11,030 nucleotides of DNA from CAZOYN01 sp964584135. Lineage in GTDB: Bacteria; Patescibacteriota; Saccharimonadia; Saccharimonadales; UBA4665. Below are positions 6,079 to 11,030 of the stretch, piece by piece; the first letter of the stretch is position 1; every line of letters begins with the position of its first letter. The notes under the pieces are model-generated. The model had not been told where the DNA came from and searched no databases. It was given only the letters and a program-made list of their open reading frames with translations. Location of the stretch: NCBI GenBank assembly GCA_964584135.1, contig CAZOYN010000025.1, forward strand, positions 1-11,030. Direction: 5' to 3'. The translations under genes and the position numbers were made by a program.

Positions 6079-7257
6079 ATGGACAACCGACCTTTGGCGG
6101 AGCGGATGCGACCGGAGTCACTGGAACAGATTGTGGGCCAGGGGCACTTGGTGGGCGCTGGCAAGATTATCCGCGAGATTATCGATAACAAGCAGCCTAC
6201 CAGCCTTATATTGTGGGGGCCGCCAGGCAGCGGCAAAACCACATTAGCCCGGATTATTGCCCGCGAAACGGGCGCCGAGTTTGTGGAGCTCAGTGCCGTT
6301 ACGGCCGGTAAGGCCGACGTGGTTAAAGTGATTGAGCGGGCTGGACAAAACCAGCGGCTGGGCATGCAAACCATTCTATTTGTTGACGAGATTCACCGCT
6401 TTAACAAAGCCCAGCAGGACGCTTTCCTGCCCCATGTGGAAGACGGCACGATTACGCTGATTGGCGCAACCACCGAAAACCCCAGTTTTGAAGTCATTAA
6501 TCCGCTCCTCAGCCGCTCGCGCGTACTGCTGTTGGAGCCGCTGAGCAAAGATGAAATCGTCAATATTATTAAGTCGGCTGTCAGAGCCGAAAAGCTCAAA
6601 TTACCAGCCAAATCGATAGATTTAATTGCTGAGCTATCGGGCGGTGATGCGCGGGTAGCGTTGGGTAATTTAGAACTGGCCGTGCAACTGGCAGCTGGCA
6701 AGCCGGTAACGCCCGAGGTTGTTGAAACAGCTGTCCAAACCAAGGTGCCGGGCTACGACAAAAAAGGCGAAAACCACTACAACGTCATCAGTGCCTTTAT
6801 TAAATCGATGCGCGGCAGCGACGCCACGGCTGCGCTCTACTATCTGGCCCGCATGTTGCAAGCCGGCGAAGATCCCAAATTTGTAGCCCGTAGGATGGTC
6901 ATTTTCGCCGCTGAAGACATCGGCCTGGCCGCCCCGGCCGCTTTGAATTTGGCCGTTTCCACGTTTTTAGCAGTAGAGCGCATTGGCATGCCCGAGGCCC
7001 AGTACAATCTGTTCCACTGCGCTGCCGTACTGGCCAAAGCGCCAAAATCACGCCAGGTAGCCGATGCCATGAGCCAGGCTCTGCAAGCCGCCCGCGACTT
7101 CCCGGATCTACCGGTGCCGCTGCACCTGCGCAACGCTCCGACCAAACTCATGAAAGACCTGGGCTACGGCAAAGGCACCAAATGGCAAGCCGGCTTCAAA
7201 CACCGCTCTGGGTTTTTGCCCCCAGAGCTCGAAGGCCAAGACTTTTTAGCCGACTGA
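6079..7257 (+). CDS. rarA: Replication-associated recombination protein A (RarA/MgsA AAA+ ATPase)
   Basis: This 392-residue protein is a full-length RarA/MgsA/WRNIP1 family AAA+ ATPase. Visible elements are Walker A GPPGSGKT (47-54), Walker B ILFVDEIHRF (99-108) and sensor-1 ATTENPSF (130-137). LLSRSR (143-148) supplies the likely arginine finger. The C-terminal oligomerisation region starts at about residue 230 and includes HYNVISAFIKSMRGSDATAALYYLARML, split as 238-250 and 251-265. It ends with the family-typical HRSGFLPPELEGQ (376-388). RarA forms a tetramer related to clamp loaders and acts at stalled replication forks and single-strand gaps. Its last 12 nt overlap the end of the convergent membrane-protein gene. 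Together with RmuC and AAG it is one of three DNA-maintenance proteins in the window. Confidence 0.95.
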   Translation: MDNRPLAERMRPESLEQIVGQGHLVGAGKIIREIIDNKQPTSLILWGPPGSGKTTLARIIARETGAEFVELSAVTAGKADVVKVIERAGQNQRLGMQTILFVDEIHRFNKAQQDAFLPHVEDGTITLIGATTENPSFEVINPLLSRSRVLLLEPLSKDEIVNIIKSAVRAEKLKLPAKSIDLIAELSGGDARVALGNLELAVQLAAGKPVTPEVVETAVQTKVPGYDKKGENHYNVISAFIKSMRGSDATAALYYLARMLQAGEDPKFVARRMVIFAAEDIGLAAPAALNLAVSTFLAVERIGMPEAQYNLFHCAAVLAKAPKSRQVADAMSQALQAARDFPDLPVPLHLRNAPTKLMKDLGYGKGTKWQAGFKHRSGFLPPELEGQDFLAD

Positions 7258-7791
7258 ATAAGTGACGACCAGCAGTGCACCAAAGAAACAAAACAGGTGA
7301 ATTGTTTGCAACAATAAGGCATAGCGTTGTAGCTGCCTAAAAAGAACAACGGCCAATATGACAGCTACCATAACAATAAAAGCCGCAGCACTAGTCAACT
7401 TAGCAACATGCGGTGTAGATGAATTTATGTAGAGCATACCTACGATAATAAGTGTCGCGACATACATTACGCCAGACACTGTAATATGTGTCACTTTTCG
7501 CCAACCAGTCGTTTCCGGGACCAAACCCGCTATAGCCTCAGCCGCCACACCGACTCCGAAAACAACGCTGAATGTAGTGGGCAGGAGTAATGTGGGGATA
7601 AGCCAGCCGTAAGCAAATATGCTTAGCATGGCAAGAAATACTGCGAGAACAATACCATAGTATATGATCGAGCTTTGATTCCGCGCAGCATTTTGGCTAA
7701 ACGTTTTAGTGCTCTCGCCTGACCAGCGAAAAAGCATATACGCAACCGAGCCAACAAACAACATATATGCAATTAGACCAAATTGCTTCAT
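7246..7791 (-). CDS. Polytopic membrane protein of unknown function
   Basis: I do not recognise this 181-residue protein. It is mostly hydrophobic, with about five to six likely membrane segments near residues 4-20, 44-63, 66-86, 103-121, 131-150 and 156-178. Short polar loops include GESTKTFSQNAARNQSS (25-41), and there is no soluble domain or catalytic motif. The composition is more AT-rich than that of the neighbouring rarA gene. The ATG at 7791 lies just after a strong minus-strand intrinsic terminator. A weak extended -10 (TGTTACCAT, hexamer 7799-7804) ends 7 nt before it, so it could have its own leaderless promoter, or be reached by read-through of the terminator. Its last 12 nt overlap the end of rarA on the opposite strand. 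A transporter, sensor or immunity role cannot be told apart. Confidence 0.7.
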   Translation of the reverse strand: MKQFGLIAYMLFVGSVAYMLFRWSGESTKTFSQNAARNQSSIIYYGIVLAVFLAMLSIFAYGWLIPTLLLPTTFSVVFGVGVAAEAIAGLVPETTGWRKVTHITVSGVMYVATLIIVGMLYINSSTPHVAKLTSAAAFIVMVAVILAVVLFRQLQRYALLLQTIHLFCFFGALLVVTYSVG

Positions 7792-7807
7792 TGTCTATAT
7801 GGTAACA

Positions 7808-7841
7808 GAAAACAAAAGAGAGCCGTTTGACGGGCTCTCTT
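7808..7841 (-). terminator. Intrinsic terminator upstream of the 181-residue membrane protein
   Basis: On the minus strand AAGAGAGCC (complement of 7833-7841) and GGCTCTCTT (complement of 7816-7824) form a perfect 9-bp stem with an 8-nt loop. It runs straight into TTTTGTTTTC. This is the best intrinsic terminator in the window. It lies only about 20 nt upstream of the membrane-protein ATG, so it could end an independent small RNA or act as an attenuator. Confidence 0.8.
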
Positions 7842-7896
7842 CTGCCGCAACTTCCACCATTGCTGGCTTGCCTGCTAATCACCTCACAGTGACTAA
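7808..7896 (-). ncRNA. Candidate structured small RNA or leader, about 90 nt
   Basis: A promoter-like pair (TTGACG-16-TATAGT, complement of 7902-7929) predicts a start near 7895-7897. The predicted RNA opens with an 8-bp stem-loop (arms complementary to 7889-7896 and 7875-7882, with two G-U pairs). It then has a weaker CCA/UGG and GCAA/UUGC hairpin and ends in the intrinsic terminator at 7808-7841. A 21-codon ORF from an ATG at 7860 runs through the terminator to a TAG at 7795-7797, just before the membrane-protein ATG. A leader peptide/attenuator is therefore an alternative. I recognise no known RNA family. Confidence 0.4.
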
Positions 7897-7901
7897 TCTT
7901 C

Positions 7902-7929
7902 ACTATACTCCGCCCGCAGAATTCGTCAA
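7902..7929 (-). promoter_or_regulatory. Sigma-70-like promoter of the candidate small RNA
   Basis: On the minus strand TTGACG (complement of 7924-7929) is followed after 16 bp by TATAGT (complement of 7902-7907). Both hexamers are one base from consensus. This is the only strong two-part promoter in the window that is not set 6-8 nt before a start codon, which favours a non-coding or leader transcript. Confidence 0.55.
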
Positions 7930-7984
7930 GCCCAAAATAACACTATATAAATGCTTGAGCTTTTATCTTTGATTTACAATTATC

Positions 7985-8966
7985 TCAAGCCTTTTTCCAG
8001 GGTATAGGGATCTCAATTACTGAATCTTTGTCATCGTGAGCCACAGCATCTGTTGGTTTAAAAACTTGTCTGGCTGCTTCAGTTATTACATTAGCCCTGA
8101 CTTCAGACGTGATTTCTTCACGCTGCATAAATGCTAAAAGCGTTTTCATAACCACAGCACGGTGAGTATTGGTGATTTGAAGCTGCTTGCTTAGGGTATA
8201 ATTTCGCGCGCAAAACTTAATTGCATATGCTGGAGCAGTTAGAAAAAGGCCGCGCGCAATAACTTCTTGTAAGCCCAAATTATTATATTTTATACCGTGA
8301 AAAGCTAGATAAGCCGTCGCGCCAGTCGCAAGTATTGATATGATTACGCCCACAAACCATCGCCTGGCATCAGCCGAGTAGCTCGTGACGTGATAACGCC
8401 AAATTCGCTTGTGGTTCTTTTTAAGCATATCCACTGAGTCGGCTTCACCATTTGCAAGTTCATCGAAGAATCGTGATAACTCCGTTGTGGAAATGGTTGA
8501 AGAAGCTTCTGTCGCCAGTTTTGAGCTTTGCTTGGCAGCTTTAGTTGCTTGGCGTAAGTCTTTTATCAGTGCTTCAACTTCTTGTTTTTGTTCATCATGT
8601 GAAGATATGTACTCTCGTACCGCCGTTACCAACCAGGGATACAGCGCATTATAATAAGATGAGATTGCGCTTACCTGTCCATCAAGGTTCGACGTGAGCC
8701 ACTNNNNNNNNNNGCCACTGGGCATTATCACGGTTGGTTTTCAGCGTAGTCAAGACTTGCAGTAATGATTCAGTCTGGCTATGTATCTGATCTTTACTAG
8801 GTCGGGGTAGCTCCTTCCAAAAATCAGGGTGCTCTGCCACATCTTTGGCGCCCTTTATAAGCAATTCAAGATCACCCTGAGCATCACCTAACTTGAAGTG
8901 CTTGTCATCTGCGTAAAGAATGTCGTTAGGATTGATTTCAGCCAATGCTGCTATTTGGTCGTCCAA
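7985..8966 (-). CDS. Unrecognised 321-residue two-TM protein, interrupted by an N gap
   Basis: Two reading-frame pieces flank 10 unknown bases (8704-8713). Collapsing the gap and the 6-base repeat at its edges gives one frame of 966 nt, 321 residues, reading through NAQW-LTSNLDG. Residues 1-190 are soluble and helical, with a likely coiled coil at about 110-160 (HDEQKQEVEALIKDL and a Lys/Ala/Ser-rich stretch). Two membrane segments follow at about 198-217 and 230-246. The tail has FCARNYTLSKQLQITNTHRA (246-265) and a helical region, then a charged end. The tail faintly recalls a family of bacterial membrane proteins with an RNY-x(n)-HR pattern after two TMs; this is a memory-based impression, not a search result. 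The start is a TTG at 8966: AAAGAGGT, a good Shine-Dalgarno site, lies 6 nt upstream. The ATG at 8971 is out of frame and stops after six codons. The gene is AT-richer than the core genes. Confidence 0.7.
8704..8713. other. Assembly gap of 10 N, probably spurious
   Basis: The ten unknown bases are flanked by the same six bases, GCCACT, at 8698-8703 and 8714-8719. Removing the Ns and one copy joins two reading frames that otherwise disagree. The gap length is most likely a scaffolding placeholder, and the contigs probably overlap. Confidence 0.8.
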
Positions 8967-8972
8967 TTCATT

Positions 8973-8992
8973 ACCTCTTTGTCAGAATTATA
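8973..8992 (-). promoter_or_regulatory. Extended -10 and Shine-Dalgarno of the 321-residue protein gene
   Basis: On the minus strand TGATATAAT (TATAAT is the complement of 8987-8992) is an extended -10. It predicts a start near 8980 and a short leader holding AAAGAGGT (complement of 8973-8980), 6 nt before the TTG start. This differs from the leaderless layout of the core genes. No clear -35 is present; the TTGC-N9-GCAA repeat occupies that position. Confidence 0.5.
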
Positions 8993-9009
8993 TCACTGTA
9001 GCCAAATAG

Positions 9010-9026
9010 TTGCGGCCATGTCGCAA
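9010..9026. repeat. Inverted repeat TTGC-N9-GCAA, candidate operator
   Basis: The repeat has TTGC at 9010-9013 and GCAA at 9023-9026 (TTGCG/CGCAA if extended by one base). It covers the -35 position of the 321-residue protein promoter. Its right half, TGTCGCAA, is identical to that of the repeat at 3883-3899 in the fur promoter, with the same 9-bp spacing. A common regulator is possible, but two sites cannot prove it. Confidence 0.35.
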
Positions 9027-9041
9027 AATGATAATTATAAA

Positions 9042-9054
9042 TCTGCTGGGCAGA
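9042..9054 (-). terminator. Weak hairpin after typA, possible terminator
   Basis: On the minus strand TCTGC and GCAGA form a 5-bp stem with a 3-nt loop, starting 11 nt after the typA stop. It is followed by an A/T-rich stretch ending in CATTTT. The stem is short and the tract is interrupted, so this is weak support. Confidence 0.3.
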
Positions 9055-9064
9055 GAGAGTTTGG

Positions 9065-10891
9065 CTACTTCGCGCGTTTGCGTTTGGTGGGATCGAGTTC
9101 GCGCTTGCGGAGGCGCAGGTTTTTGGGGGTGACTTCTAGGAGTTCGTCGTTTTCGATAAAGTCCAGGCATTGTTCCAGAGAGAAGATGGTGGGCGGGGTG
9201 AGTTGGACAACGCCATCAGATGAGGAAGAGCGCATATTGGTTAAATGTTTGGCTTTGCAGACGTTGATTTCCATGTCTTCGGAGCGGTTGTTGAGGCCGA
9301 TGATTTGGCCGGCGTAAACCTTTTCGGCCGGGCCGACAAAGGTGGTGCCGCGGGCTTCGGCATTTTGCAGGGCATAAGGAGTGGTGACGCCTTGTTCGAA
9401 GGAGATCAAAACGCCGTTACGCAGCTGTTGCAGGCTGGGGCCGACCGGTTCAAAGCCAATCACTAGCGAGTTCATAACAATCGTGCCCTTGGTGTTGGTT
9501 AGCAGGGTGTTGCGCAGGCCGAGGAGGGCGCGGGTGGGCAGTTCGTAGATCAGTTTGGTGACGCCTTTGGGCGAAGCGAATTGTTCTTTGAGGCTGGCGC
9601 GGCGTTGGCCGAGTTCCATTTGGACGGTGCCGACGTGTTCGGCCGGAACTTCGATGATTAGTTCTTCGATTGGTTCGACGGTTTGGCCGTTTTCTTCGTG
9701 GGTGACTACCTGCGGGCGGCCGACTTCGAACTCGTAGCCTTCGCGGCGCATGGTTTCGATGAGCACACCCAGGTGTAGTTCGCCGCGGCCGGCCACCGTA
9801 AAGCCAATGCCGTCGTCTTCCACTTGCAAACCGACGTTAATTTCTAATTCTTTGGCCAGGCGTTCGCCAATTTGGCGGGAGGTGCTAAATTCGCCTTCCT
9901 GGCCCTTGAAAGGTGAGGTGTTGGGGCCCAGGTAAATGCGCAAGGTTGGCGCTTCGACTTCGATGGTTGGCAGGGCTTCGGGATCTACAGCGTCGGCTAC
10001 CGTTTCGCCAATTTGGGCATCGGTGATGCCGGTGAGCTGGACGATATCGCCAGCCACGCCCTGCTCGACTTCGAATTTGCTGACGCCGTGGCTCATGAAG
10101 ACGTTGTCGACGCGGGCTTTGGTTTGAGAGCCGTCTTTTTTGCAGAGTACCACTTGGTCGCCCGGCTTGACCCGGCCGCGAGTGATGCGGCCGATGGCGT
10201 ACTTGCCTTTAAACGTATCATAAGCTAGAGCCGTGACCAACATCTGGAAGGGTTTGTCGAGTTCGACTTTGGGTGCCGGTACGTGCTCGGTAACGGCCTG
10301 AAAAATCGGCTCCAAATCACCTGCAACTTCCGGGTCGGTAGGCACTGCAGCCCAGGCTTTGCCAGCGCGGCCAACGGCGTAATATACCGGGTAATGCAGC
10401 TGGTCTTCGTGGACGGCCAGCTCCAGGAACAGATCAGCCAGTTCGTCTTCGACTTCGTGGATACGCGAGCCATCTTTGTCGATTTTGTTAATAATAACGA
10501 TGGGCTTCAGTTCGGCGGCCAGAGCCTTACCCAGTACAAACTTGGTTTGCGGCATGGGGCCTTCTTGGGCGTCAACGATTAAGAGGCAGCCGTCGGCCAT
10601 GTTCAGGGTACGTTCGACCTCGCCGGAAAAGTCAGCGTGGCCGGGCGTGTCAATGATGTTCACGCGGTAGTCGCCATGCTGCACAGCGGTAATTTTGGCC
10701 GTGATGGTAATGCCCCGCTCGCGCTCTTGGTCGCCGCTGTCCATAATCAGCTCCTGCGACATTTCGGCCTGGTTGTCACGGAAGGTTTGCGATTGCTTCA
10801 TGAGCCCGTCCACCAGCGTGGTTTTGCCATGGTCAACGTGCGCGATAATGGCGATATTACGAATCTTGGTCGGGTCTTGAAGGCCTGCCAT
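9065..10891 (-). CDS. typA: GTP-binding protein TypA/BipA
   Basis: This complete 608-residue protein matches the usual TypA/BipA length. The GTPase domain shows G1 AHVDHGKT (17-24), G2 RGITI (59-63), G3 DTPGH (81-85) and G4 NKID (135-138). Next come an EF-Tu-like domain 2, EF-G-like domains III and V, and the TypA-specific C-terminal domain ending in a Lys/Arg-rich tail (KRKRAK). Diagnostic blocks include TSPFKGQEGEFSTSRQIGERL (N-terminal T to I and QIGERL) and GRGELHLGVLIETMRREGYE. TypA is a ribosome-associated translational GTPase involved in ribosome assembly and stress or low-temperature growth. It lacks the EF-G domain IV, and no LepA-specific C-terminal domain is seen, so it is neither EF-G nor LepA. 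The ATG lies 7 nt after the helicase stop, suggesting co-transcription. No Shine-Dalgarno site is seen. Confidence 0.96.
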   Translation of the reverse strand: MAGLQDPTKIRNIAIIAHVDHGKTTLVDGLMKQSQTFRDNQAEMSQELIMDSGDQERERGITITAKITAVQHGDYRVNIIDTPGHADFSGEVERTLNMADGCLLIVDAQEGPMPQTKFVLGKALAAELKPIVIINKIDKDGSRIHEVEDELADLFLELAVHEDQLHYPVYYAVGRAGKAWAAVPTDPEVAGDLEPIFQAVTEHVPAPKVELDKPFQMLVTALAYDTFKGKYAIGRITRGRVKPGDQVVLCKKDGSQTKARVDNVFMSHGVSKFEVEQGVAGDIVQLTGITDAQIGETVADAVDPEALPTIEVEAPTLRIYLGPNTSPFKGQEGEFSTSRQIGERLAKELEINVGLQVEDDGIGFTVAGRGELHLGVLIETMRREGYEFEVGRPQVVTHEENGQTVEPIEELIIEVPAEHVGTVQMELGQRRASLKEQFASPKGVTKLIYELPTRALLGLRNTLLTNTKGTIVMNSLVIGFEPVGPSLQQLRNGVLISFEQGVTTPYALQNAEARGTTFVGPAEKVYAGQIIGLNNRSEDMEINVCKAKHLTNMRSSSSDGVVQLTPPTIFSLEQCLDFIENDELLEVTPKNLRLRKRELDPTKRKRAK

Positions 10892-10898
10892 GACGATG

Positions 10899-11030
10899 TT
10901 ACTGCTGGACGAAGGTTAGGGCGTGGCCCACGCGGCCGGCGCGGCCGGCGCGGCCAATGCGGTGCACGTAGTCCTGGTAGGAGTTAGGCTGCGAGTAGTT
11001 AATGACGTGGGTGATGTCCACGACGTCGAT
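10899..11030 (-). CDS. DEAD-box RNA helicase, C-terminal end only
   Basis: Only the last 43 residues and the TAA stop lie inside the window; the gene continues beyond the edge. The fragment carries DEAD-box motif V (IDVVDITHVINY) and motif VI (HRIGRAGRAGR, where most relatives have HRIGRTGRAGR), followed by VGHALTFV. The protein ends only 13 residues after motif VI (RVGHALTFVQQ at the end), without the basic C-terminal tail common in bacterial RhlE-type helicases. Such enzymes unwind RNA during ribosome assembly or mRNA decay. The stop is 7 nt before the typA ATG, so the two are probably one operon. Confidence 0.85.
   Translation of the reverse strand: MDVVDITHVINYSQPNSYQDYVHRIGRAGRAGRVGHALTFVQQ

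Noticed and set aside
7706..7972. ORFs on both strands over the gap between the two unknown membrane-protein genes (65 codons on minus, 87 on plus)
   Set aside because: Both run into the 181-residue gene out of frame or antisense. The minus one starts within the predicted -10 of the small-RNA promoter. Neither has a ribosome site or recognisable content.
7953..7990. GCTTGAG...CTCAAGC inverted repeat at the end of the 321-residue gene as a terminator
   Set aside because: The 7-bp arms are separated by a 24-nt AT-rich loop and no T tract follows. Such a hairpin would be weak.
8954..8971. ATG at 8971 as a start for the 321-residue protein
   Set aside because: Its frame stops after six codons, and the Shine-Dalgarno site would be too close. 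The TTG at 8966 is in frame and well spaced.
9027..9041. TGATAATTATAAATC as a Fur box upstream of the 321-residue gene
   Set aside because: Only the left half matches the 7-1-7 Fur consensus. AT-rich sequence gives such half-sites easily.
10926..10963. GC-rich repeat gcggccggc at the right edge
   Set aside because: It encodes the GRAGRAGR part of helicase motif VI, so coding constraint explains the repetition.

Overview
This window looks like a chromosomal segment of an ultra-small Candidate Phyla Radiation (Patescibacteria) bacterium, possibly a Saccharibacterium. That assignment is inference. It rests on the compact layout with overlapping ends, the near absence of Shine-Dalgarno sites, the TTG starts, the gene mix (RmuC, CapA-type protein, VanY-type peptidase, CNNM, RarA, TypA) and TGA acting as a normal stop. 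No rRNA, tRNA, CRISPR array, insertion sequence or prophage gene is visible.

Layout. Positions 1-839 (-) hold the 5' part of rmuC, divergent from a CapA-family gene (860-2062, +). The capA stop overlaps the stop of a VanY-type D,D-carboxypeptidase (2059-2823, -). That gene follows a ZIP metal transporter (2816-3541, -) and a small His/Cys-rich protein (3560-3853, -), an apparent three-gene unit. A Fur-family regulator (3919-4344, +) is divergent from this unit. Next come an AAG-type DNA-3-methyladenine glycosylase (4448-5020, -), a CNNM/CBS membrane protein (5051-6043, +) and the AAA+ ATPase RarA (6079-7257, +). An AT-richer stretch from 7258 to 9064 holds two unrecognised membrane-protein genes (7246-7791 and 7985-8966, both -). 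Between them lies a promoter-to-terminator unit that could encode a small RNA. The window closes with typA/bipA (9065-10891, -) and the end of a DEAD-box RNA helicase gene (10899-11030, -).

How the genes work together. The Fur regulator, His/Cys-rich protein and ZIP transporter form a plausible metal-homeostasis module. Its divergent promoters appear to share one self-complementary -35 hexamer, overlapped by TTGC/GCAA half-sites. RmuC, AAG and RarA are genome-maintenance proteins. CapA and VanY are envelope proteins. TypA and the helicase point to ribosome or RNA functions.

Most notable sequence signals. (1) Six genes have a -10-like hexamer ending exactly 6 nt before the ATG, and a seventh at 8 nt, which predicts leaderless mRNAs. 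(2) rmuC and capA share a palindromic -10. (3) A candidate structured RNA of about 90 nt lies at 7808-7896. (4) The 10-N gap at 8704-8713 is flanked by the same 6 bases on both sides, and collapsing them restores one 321-residue reading frame.
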